Source: Clostridium sp.
Lineage (GTDB): Bacteria; Bacillota_A; Clostridia; Lachnospirales; Lachnospiraceae
Direction of reading: 5' to 3'
NCBI GenBank assembly: GCA_023666975.1
Contig: JAMPAW010000131.1
Location: forward strand, 1 to 9,187
Length of the DNA stretch: 9,187 nt
Under the pieces are notes generated by a model. That model was not told the origin of the DNA and made no database searches. It worked only from the letters and a program-made list of their open reading frames with translations. Below, one piece after another: positions 4,027-9,187 of the stretch (position 1 is its first letter; each line of letters starts with the position of its first letter). The position numbers were made by a program, and so were the translations under genes.

Positions 4027-5427
4027 TCAGCCCCGCGCCCTGCCACTTATCAGCGCTGCATATTTTCTCTTCTGGACTGCCTTGCCAACAGGCGCAGACA
4101 GGATTCCGGCGGCGACTGCGATGATCCACACATATTTCCAGCTGACAAGAAATCCAACCAGGTTAATTGCAGCAATCACAACCAGCCAGTATAGAAACTG
4201 AAACTTTCCATTCGCTTTATTCAATTCACCCGTGATATCCACACCGTCTGATGGATGTGGCGCATTTTCGATAAATTCGGCAGCGCCAGCCGTACCGGAG
4301 CAGGCACGGAAATCCGCACTGCACTCGGCGGCAGCATTTTCATAGGTTTTATTGTCCAGAACTTCCCGGACAGCTGCCCGGATACCTTCGGCAGAATCAT
4401 CTTTTAACATCGTTCCGGCACCGATTTCCGTCACTCTTCTCGCTACGGCAAACTGCTCACTCGTCTGCGGATAAAGCACCATCGGCGCAGCCATATACAG
4501 GCTTTCCGAAACGCTGTTCATTCCACAATGTGTCAGAAAAACATCCGCCTTCGCAAGAACGGCAAGCTGATCCACATAAGGATATATCTGGATATGATCC
4601 GGCACCGTTCCCAGTTCTTCACGGTTTATCGCATTTCCGCAGGAAATGATGACATCGACATTCTGGTCTTTCAGCGCTGCAATGCAGTTTTTGTAAAAAT
4701 CCGGACGGTCATTAATCACCGTTCCCATAGAGATATAAATAAGCGGCCGTTCCTTCTTTTTATCCGGCAAAATGTTTGAAAATACGGACGGCCCGACAAA
4801 AGCATAGTGGTCGGAGAAACTCTCCGCATACGGCTGAAATTTTCGCGAGGTATAGACAATGGAATCCGTGTTATTGTCACTCTGAACCAGAGAAAAAACG
4901 CTTTTCACATGGAATCCGTATGGCTCCAGCTTTTTCAGTTCCTTAGAAACCCTCGGAAGCCCAAAAATCATGTCTGCCATTTCTCCCGGAGTGTTCTTCA
5001 TATATGTAGAGGACATTTGATTATAGGCAAAGGTACTGGTAGACACGACCATTGGCACATGATGTTTCCACGCATTCAGTTTCCCCCAAAAACAGACCGA
5101 ATCCGTATAGACCACATCCGGCTGGAACGATTGAAACTCTTTCTCCAAAAACTCATTCATACTGAGCGTAATGCGGATATCCTGCACCGTCATCTCGGTC
5201 GTGGATACGCTCTTTAAGCCAGCCTCTTCCTTCTGTGTCAGTTCCGGCAGGAAGGAATCACAGGATATAAACTCCGCCCCTGTCGCCCTGATTTTCTCCT
5301 CAAATTCACTAAAGGAATAGAACCGGACGGCATTCCCACGCCGGACAAGCTCGGCAGCAACCGGCAGCATGGGATTCGTGTGTCCGTGTGCTGGAATACA
5401 AAAAAATGCAACTTTTTTCAATTTCAT
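4027..5427 (-). CDS. MGT/UGT-family (GT1) glycosyltransferase with C-terminal membrane hairpin
   Basis: The protein is 466 residues; start supported by AGGAAGG before ATG 5427. It is expected to move a sugar from a UDP-sugar onto a small hydrophobic acceptor (macrolide, flavonoid, sterol or lipid type). Residues 6-31 carry the acceptor-domain motif PAHGHTNPMLP with the catalytic His region. DVVYTDS at 104-110 is the Asp-bearing strand that usually pairs with it. Residues 300-325 (HCGMNSVSESLYMAAP-MVLYPQTSEQ) are the donor-binding signature. Ordinary members end near residue 390-400. This one adds two hydrophobic helices (about 411-430 and 433-449) and a basic tail, suggesting membrane anchoring and a lipid-like acceptor, which is inference. 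No biosynthetic partners are adjacent. A copy of its last codons lies in the scar at 2560-2603. Confidence 0.85.
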   Translation of the reverse strand: MKLKKVAFFCIPAHGHTNPMLPVAAELVRRGNAVRFYSFSEFEEKIRATGAEFISCDSFLPELTQKEEAGLKSVSTTEMTVQDIRITLSMNEFLEKEFQSFQPDVVYTDSVCFWGKLNAWKHHVPMVVSTSTFAYNQMSSTYMKNTPGEMADMIFGLPRVSKELKKLEPYGFHVKSVFSLVQSDNNTDSIVYTSRKFQPYAESFSDHYAFVGPSVFSNILPDKKKERPLIYISMGTVINDRPDFYKNCIAALKDQNVDVIISCGNAINREELGTVPDHIQIYPYVDQLAVLAKADVFLTHCGMNSVSESLYMAAPMVLYPQTSEQFAVARRVTEIGAGTMLKDDSAEGIRAAVREVLDNKTYENAAAECSADFRACSGTAGAAEFIENAPHPSDGVDITGELNKANGKFQFLYWLVVIAAINLVGFLVSWKYVWIIAVAAGILSAPVGKAVQKRKYAALISGRARG

Positions 5428-5455
5428 TTACCTTCCTTTCCATTGTTCAAGGTTA

Positions 5456-5484
5456 TTTATATATTCTTAATCCTCACTTGACAG
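5456..5484 (-). promoter_or_regulatory. Probable glycosyltransferase promoter
   Basis: On the minus strand, CTGTCA (5484-5479) and TATAAA (5461-5456) have a 17-base spacer. The -35 occupies the same bases as the -35 of the opposing plus-strand promoter, so polymerase could use only one at a time. Confidence 0.5.
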
Positions 5485-5493
5485 TCCTCAAGT
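5476..5493. promoter_or_regulatory. Palindromic operator-like site over the shared -35
   Basis: ACTTGA (5476-5481) and TCAAGT (5488-5493) form a perfect inverted repeat with a six-base spacer, covering the -35 elements of both divergent promoters. It is a plausible repressor site, but no regulator gene is present in the window. Confidence 0.5.
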
Positions 5494-5506
5494 CCTTCTA
5501 TATAAT
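5478..5506 (+). promoter_or_regulatory. Perfect consensus promoter pointing away from the glycosyltransferase
   Basis: TTGACA at 5478-5483 and TATAAT at 5501-5506 with 17 bases between: full consensus. No plus-strand gene follows for about 1.4 kb, so it should drive a short RNA or antisense transcription into the VOC/YczE operon. Confidence 0.7.
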
Positions 5507-5512
5507 AAAAGT

Positions 5513-5560
5513 GAACCACTGAAACCGCAGATGCGACGTAGGTGGTGTTTCCATTTATTT
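5513..5560 (+). ncRNA. Possible small RNA, perhaps an orphan antitoxin-type RNA
   Basis: Downstream of the consensus promoter, ACCAC (5515-5519) pairs with GTGGT (5542-5546), with a nested CGC-AGAT-GCG hairpin in the loop and then the T-rich stretch GTTTCCATTTATTT. The RNA would be about 45-50 bases. The CCACC/GGTGG type of closing stem also ends antitoxin RNA 2, but no toxin ORF faces this one. On the minus strand the same stem, followed by TTTTATTAT, may end the VOC operon transcript. Confidence 0.4.
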
Positions 5561-5587
5561 CGGACAAATTCCCTTTTCACAAAATTA

Positions 5588-5971
5588 TCAGCTCGTTATC
5601 TCTATCTGATTACCCTCAATTCCAACAATGCAGCTTTCATAATACCCATCGCCTGTTGTTCTTGGGCCAGATAAAACTTCATATCCATCCTCTTTTAACT
5701 GCCTGGTTAATTCATCGACTTTCTCTTTTGAACCAACACTGAACGCTATATGAATAAATCCTGTCCTTCGGATTTCTTTTTTCAAATCCTGCATATCCGG
5801 ATGGTTCATCAATTCCAGCCTTGCACCGTCATCAAAGCTCAAAAAATAAGAACGAAAGTTGGTTGTTTTATTGTGATAGCCTCCATTTGAAACTGCATGA
5901 AAGTATTTGACAAAAAAATCTTTTGCTCTTTCAAGGTCATTTACATACATTGCAATATGCTCTACCCTCAT
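5588..5971 (-). CDS. VOC-superfamily protein (glyoxalase/bleomycin-resistance fold)
   Basis: The protein is 127 residues from ATG 5971 (128 if read from the adjacent ATG 5974). I prefer the second ATG because GGGGG then lies six bases upstream instead of three. It begins MRVEHIAMYVNDLERAKDFF, the classic first strand and helix of the VOC fold. Probable metal ligands occur at the four usual places: His in VEHIA, Glu in ARLELM, His in FIHIAFSVG, and Glu in NQIEIT near the C-terminus. It is cytosolic. The family includes lyases, isomerases, dioxygenases and binding-type drug-resistance proteins; the substrate cannot be told from sequence. The start overlaps the stop of the upstream membrane gene (ATGATGA), so the two are translationally coupled. 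Confidence 0.85.
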   Translation of the reverse strand: MRVEHIAMYVNDLERAKDFFVKYFHAVSNGGYHNKTTNFRSYFLSFDDGARLELMNHPDMQDLKKEIRRTGFIHIAFSVGSKEKVDELTRQLKEDGYEVLSGPRTTGDGYYESCIVGIEGNQIEITS

Positions 5972-6618
5972 CATTTACCCCCTGTTTTTGATATCGCCTT
6001 CCATATTTTATGATACAATTTAATAATATTGCCAATCAGTATGGCAGATATGATACTGCCTTCCCGCACGCCCTTCAGCTCCCCAAGAAAACATATTCCT
6101 ATCACAACGGAAACCAGAATATACATAACGTCAAAAAATATTTTTATATTCTCATATTTTTTTCCGGTTGCTATGCTGATTGCCCTGTTCATCGCTTCTC
6201 CCGGAAGCATGGCAACTTGTCCTTTCAGTTGAAGCCAAATGCCAAATCCTAAAACAAAGCAGCTGATTAGCATACAAATCACTTGCTCCGGATAGGTATC
6301 CACAACGAGGCTGCTAATCAAATAACAGGAAAAGTTTGTCAAATAGCCATACACAAAAGCAACAATTGTCTGAATGGCGATTTCAGCCGCATGGCAATTT
6401 TTCTTCAAAATTAATATCTGCACGGCAATCTGAATAACACTGAGAACATTCAGCCAGCCGCCAAAAGACAGCGCATCACTCAACAGGGAAACGGAATAGG
6501 GAATACAGGCCACTGGTGATGTTCCCAAGCCGGCTTTAGTTGATAATGCAACTCCCAATGAGGCGATAAATAACCCAATCATAAAAAGTGTATAGTTTTT
6601 TATAATGCTTTTGTTCAT
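5971..6618 (-). CDS. YczE/YyaS/YitT-family integral membrane protein
   Basis: The protein is 215 residues, with AAAGGAG about ten bases before ATG 6618. Residues 10-37 read LFMIGLFIASLGVALSTKAG then LGTSP, the family hallmark (small-residue helix, AGLG-SP turn). About five to six membrane segments follow: near 48-70, 79-101, 111-130, 163-182 and 188-204. A conserved-type loop LPGEAMNRAIS lies at about 138-148. Members are found widely in Firmicutes. YczE of Bacillus is linked genetically to surfactin regulation, but the molecular role is undefined and transport is only suspected. It is the first gene of a two-gene operon with the VOC protein, which hints at handling or export of a small molecule. 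Confidence 0.82.
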   Translation of the reverse strand: MNKSIIKNYTLFMIGLFIASLGVALSTKAGLGTSPVACIPYSVSLLSDALSFGGWLNVLSVIQIAVQILILKKNCHAAEIAIQTIVAFVYGYLTNFSCYLISSLVVDTYPEQVICMLISCFVLGFGIWLQLKGQVAMLPGEAMNRAISIATGKKYENIKIFFDVMYILVSVVIGICFLGELKGVREGSIISAILIGNIIKLYHKIWKAISKTGGK

Positions 6619-6644
6619 CTCACGGATACTCCTTTGTGACTTGT

Positions 6645-6673
6645 ATTATACACTTATTCTAAATCTTGTTTCA
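6645..6673 (-). promoter_or_regulatory. Candidate promoter of the YczE-VOC operon
   Basis: A perfect TATAAT (6650-6645, minus strand) lies 17 bases from a poor -35, TGAAAC (6673-6668). Transcription would start near 6638, about 20 bases before the start codon. Confidence 0.5.
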
Positions 6674-6770
6674 TATTTGCTCATCTATACATCATATAAA
6701 TCATTTTATCACAGTTCCCCGACTAGCACAACATTATGACCATTTCCACCAATATTCTATATCTGCTCAT

Positions 6771-6820
6771 ACAGTCTGCCACCTGTAACGAAAAGTATAT
6801 CTGGTGAGGTGGCCGACAGA
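6771..6820. repeat. Imperfect inverted repeat in the divergent intergenic region
   Basis: ACAGTCTGCCACC (6771-6783) is an imperfect inverse of GGTGGCCGACAGA (6808-6820), 10 of 13 positions complementary, with GCCACC/GGTGGC at its core. No T run follows on the plus strand. It could be a regulatory dyad or a relic of a mobile-element end or small RNA. The rest of 6674-6910 is AT-rich without a supportable gene. Confidence 0.4.
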
Positions 6821-6910
6821 AAAATCTTTCCCGTTTAAAAACCAATTGTTTAAGCCATATATTTTCACGCTGTTTATATTTTAAAATTTGAGAAATCCTT
6901 TTTTAATCAC

Positions 6911-6939
6911 TTGACAAATCCAATAAATATAATTATTAT
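6911..6939 (+). promoter_or_regulatory. Strong promoter of the small secreted protein gene
   Basis: TTGACA at 6911-6916 and TATTAT at 6934-6939 have a 17-base spacer, in a very AT-rich setting. The start near 6946 leaves a leader of about 38 bases with a modest GAAGTAGGT ribosome binding site. Confidence 0.7.
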
Positions 6940-6983
6940 TTAAACATCAACCAGAAATGACACATACGAAAGAAGTAGGTTAA

Positions 6984-7376
6984 ATGAAGAAATTTAACGT
7001 AACCAAAGTAATAGGTTTATTGTCAATTTTATGCTTGTGCGGAATACAGGCAAGTGCTGCAGGAGGCTATATCCCATCCGTCGGAGTTAATTTACCAAAG
7101 GATCAAAATTCTATCACTTCCGCTTCTAAGGTGCTTGATGCCGACTATATGTACTGCGAGACAACAACAAGTGCTAAGTATAGTGTTGTATATGAAGCAA
7201 AGGGCAGTAATAACGGGCATAGTTGGTCTGTTGCAAAGGATGCCACTTATGCAAAGGGGAAATCCGGCAGTGAAGATATATCTAAGAGTTATAATTACTG
7301 GAAGATTACACTTACAGGTAACAGCATTAAAAACCCAAAGAAGAAATGTATTGCTTTTGGAAAAGTATCTGAATAA
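6984..7376 (+). CDS. Small secreted protein, candidate bacteriocin-like or surface peptide
   Basis: The protein is 130 residues. Residues 1-25 are a signal peptide (basic start, hydrophobic core LLSILCLCGI, cleavage at ASA/AGG). The mature part of about 105 residues is Ser/Lys/Tyr-rich and beta-like, with two cysteines (Cys58 and Cys122) that could form one disulfide, aromatic strands (YSVVYEAKG, HSWSVAKDATYAKG, YNYWKITLTG) and a lysine cluster KNPKKKC. I cannot place it securely. Size, signal peptide and W/Y-rich strands recall lactococcin 972-like bacteriocins and other small secreted clostridial families, but I see no diagnostic motif. A hairpin terminator follows directly and then a large membrane protein gene, an arrangement that gives high output of the small product and low output of the membrane partner. 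Confidence 0.72.
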   Translation: MKKFNVTKVIGLLSILCLCGIQASAAGGYIPSVGVNLPKDQNSITSASKVLDADYMYCETTTSAKYSVVYEAKGSNNGHSWSVAKDATYAKGKSGSEDISKSYNYWKITLTGNSIKNPKKKCIAFGKVSE

Positions 7377-7386
7377 TGCGTAATTT

Positions 7387-7415
7387 AAAGGGGTACGAAT
7401 TCCGTATCCCTTTTT
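7387..7415 (+). terminator. Intergenic terminator/attenuator
   Basis: GGGGTACG (7390-7397) pairs with CGTATCCC (7403-7410) around AATTC, with one G-U pair, followed by TTTTT; flanking AAA/TTT can extend the stem. It lies between the secreted protein stop and the next gene, whose AGGGG ribosome binding site starts just after the T run. Partial read-through would set the ratio of the two products. Confidence 0.8.
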
Positions 7416-7426
7416 AGGGGATATTT

Positions 7427-9187
7427 ATGTTAAAAATACAAAATAAATTATTTTTCAGAAGTGCAATGCGTACAGTGCTAATCGCCCTATGGTTTATCGG
7501 ATGTATTGCATTCCATATATACTATATCGTAAATTGGGGAGTGAATGATCTTGTAACATGGGGAGCTGAAGGTTTCCTGTTTTTGCAACTCCGGCTCTTT
7601 TTTTTCTATTTTGTCATTATGGGTTTTCTTTCCTTTGATTATTTTCGTGAAGTGTCAAATGCTGGTTATCGGGAAATAATAGAAGTTACCGGACATTCCT
7701 TCCGAACAGATTGCATGTCCATAGTGATTATGTTACCAATTGTCCTATTATCTGCCATGATTACCTTTGCATTTAGTATCTATTACTTTTATATTCCGTC
7801 CACTTTGACCAGGCAAACGGTCCTTTATAGTTTGAAGGTATCCGGACTGTATATCGGATTGGGTGGAATAATGGCGATATTTCTTGGCTGGTTTCTGGCA
7901 AGACGCATGAATAAGCTAATAGGATATGTCCTGTTGCTGCTGTTTTGTATCTGTATTAGTACACCTATGGTACAGAATATCAAACTGTTGTTTTGGTATA
8001 GAAATTCTTTCCTGCAAAAACTGCTGCGTGTTTTCTATTTTCTGCCTGAGCTGGAAATCCCCAATGACGGAACCGTAATGTCATATGGCGGAAATCTGTA
8101 TCCGATTCAATTTTCACAACTTCACCGCATACTGTTTTGGATATTATTATTGGGTGCAGGAATTGTCAGCTGCTATTCTTTCCGTGTGAAAAAAGGAATA
8201 CTGACTGTACTGTTTTGTGCAGCGATTGGAAGTATGTGGTTTGTTGTGCAACCGACAAATGCCTGGTGTGATACATCTTGTTTTGATGTGACTGACTCAG
8301 GAGGATATATCCTTAATTATTACGAAAATGAAGAAAATACGGATATATATTGCAAGGAAACAGCGGGAGGTTATCAAATTAATCATTATCGAATGCAGAT
8401 CACTCCCGGATGGGAGATGCGTGTCAGGGCAGAACTTCATTTTGAAGGGAAAGAAATGAATCATTACGATATGACGCTGTATCATTTATATAAAATTGAT
8501 AGTATAACCGATTTAAACGGCAAGGCGTTATCCTATAGTAGAAATGCTGACTACCTGACGATCCATAGTGAAACGGAGTCCCTGCAAGGTATAATCATCA
8601 CCTATCATGGCGGCAACTCCTGCTTTTATTGTAACAGGAATGATATCTTTCTGCCTGCATGGTTTCCATACTATCCGATAGCAGGTTTTCATCATGTATA
8701 TGATAGAGATAAAAATGAATTTGCCGATAATCATTTGAAACAGACGGCAGAATTTGACGTCACTTTTTTATCCGATCAGGATATTTATTCAGACCTGCCG
8801 GAAACTGAAAAAAATCATTTTGCGGGTAGTGCTACAGGTGCAATGTTTCTTAGTGGTTTTTTTGAAAGTAAGACATTGGAAAATGGAATTACCTGCGTAT
8901 ATTATTATCTGGACCCATCTTATGACCCGGAGCTTGCGGAAAACAGAGAATGCATTGACCGTATTGCAAAATGTATGACAGATTCCGGTATTTGGAAGAA
9001 TACACTGAAAAAGAAGATATTCCTAACACCGAACATACACGGACACGATGTCTTCTATATGACAGAAGATTCCATTGCCAATTCCGGTTCCTGCCAATCA
9101 TTAATGAAACGCTATGAACATCTTTATAATGTAGAAGCATTTGAATCCTTTTTTATAGAGCCGTTTGGAGAAAAGGCATGGGCAGAC
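7427..9187 (+). CDS. Large membrane protein with M1-peptidase-like extracellular region (partial, runs off the window)
   Basis: The frame is open for 587 codons from ATG 7427 (AGGGG six bases upstream) to the window end with no stop. About seven hydrophobic segments occur near residues 16-36, 50-70, 98-122, 138-158, 164-181, 233-251 and 257-276, resembling an ABC-2-type permease. From about 317 the chain is soluble and resembles the N-terminal beta-saddle of M1 aminopeptidases: alternating strands through residue 398 (including KIDSITDLNGKALSYSRNAD), then LPAWFPYYPIAG near 409-420 and NHFAGSATGAMFLSGFF near 463-479. No HExxH zinc motif is visible before the window ends, so activity cannot be judged. 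Permease/M1 fusions are known in clostridia beside peptide transporters. With the secreted protein upstream, export, processing or immunity is plausible but inferred. Confidence 0.75.
   Translation, partial: MLKIQNKLFFRSAMRTVLIALWFIGCIAFHIYYIVNWGVNDLVTWGAEGFLFLQLRLFFFYFVIMGFLSFDYFREVSNAGYREIIEVTGHSFRTDCMSIVIMLPIVLLSAMITFAFSIYYFYIPSTLTRQTVLYSLKVSGLYIGLGGIMAIFLGWFLARRMNKLIGYVLLLLFCICISTPMVQNIKLLFWYRNSFLQKLLRVFYFLPELEIPNDGTVMSYGGNLYPIQFSQLHRILFWILLLGAGIVSCYSFRVKKGILTVLFCAAIGSMWFVVQPTNAWCDTSCFDVTDSGGYILNYYENEENTDIYCKETAGGYQINHYRMQITPGWEMRVRAELHFEGKEMNHYDMTLYHLYKIDSITDLNGKALSYSRNADYLTIHSETESLQGIIITYHGGNSCFYCNRNDIFLPAWFPYYPIAGFHHVYDRDKNEFADNHLKQTAEFDVTFLSDQDIYSDLPETEKNHFAGSATGAMFLSGFFESKTLENGITCVYYYLDPSYDPELAENRECIDRIAKCMTDSGIWKNTLKKKIFLTPNIHGHDVFYMTEDSIANSGSCQSLMKRYEHLYNVEAFESFFIEPFGEKAWAD

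Noticed and set aside
4528..5217. Plus-strand frames inside the glycosyltransferase gene
   Set aside because: They are antisense to a clearly recognised enzyme and have Arg/His/Ile-biased composition and no promoter or start signals of their own.
6010..6252. Plus-strand frames inside the YczE-family gene
   Set aside because: They are shadows of hydrophobic codons on the other strand; neither has a ribosome binding site.
7054..7383. Second frame overlapping the small secreted protein gene
   Set aside because: It lacks a start signal, and its product has no signal peptide or domain. The overlapping frame has a signal peptide, promoter and terminator that fit exactly.
8528..9140. Minus-strand frames near the right edge
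   Set aside because: They lie antisense to the long open membrane-protein frame and show no ribosome binding site or family resemblance.

Overview
The window looks like chromosomal accessory DNA from a Gram-positive, low-to-mid GC Firmicute, most likely a gut clostridium of the Lachnospiraceae type. The grounds are purine-rich ribosome binding sites (AGGAGG-like), many TTGACA-17-TATAAT promoters, type I toxin-antitoxin RNAs of the Firmicute holin-like class, and a YczE/YitT-family membrane protein. Base composition is mosaic. The first 2 kb and the glycosyltransferase are fairly GC-rich, while 2.7-4.0 kb and everything after 6.6 kb are AT-rich. No tRNA, rRNA, CRISPR array or complete insertion sequence was seen.

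Layout. (1) 1-1980, plus strand: a promoter and two tandem 287-residue secreted proteins. They share an architecture: signal peptide, basic or Ser/Thr-rich beta-type domain, then a domain bracketed by Cys-pair motifs. (2) 1990-3050: two compact convergent type I toxin-antitoxin modules. Each has a tiny membrane toxin on the minus strand and a structured antitoxin RNA on the plus strand running into the toxin 3' end. Neither the 33-residue second toxin nor the RNAs would appear in a conventional gene list. Between the modules is a scar that joins the last codons of a glycosyltransferase copy directly to a piece of a VapB-type antitoxin copy. Both source genes are intact further right in the window. 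(3) 3150-4005, minus strand: a promoter, an intact VapB-like antitoxin, a PIN-toxin gene that has lost its core, and a broken orphan reading frame. (4) 4027-5427, minus strand: an MGT/UGT-family glycosyltransferase with an unusual two-helix membrane tail. Its promoter overlaps back-to-back with a perfect-consensus plus-strand promoter over a palindrome. (5) 5588-6618, minus strand: a two-gene operon of a YczE-like membrane protein and a VOC-fold protein, coupled by an ATGA overlap. (6) 6911-9187, plus strand: a strong promoter, a 130-residue secreted protein, an intergenic terminator, and a large membrane protein that runs off the window end. That protein has about seven N-terminal helices followed by an M1-peptidase-like extracellular region.

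How it fits together. The middle of the window is a patchwork of toxin-antitoxin units, duplications and deletion scars, as expected of a recombination-prone island. The right-hand pair (small secreted product, terminator, large membrane/M1-like protein) has the layout of a bacteriocin-like or secreted-peptide export/immunity locus, but the small protein does not clearly belong to a family I recognise. All calls come from reading the sequence; no database search was run.
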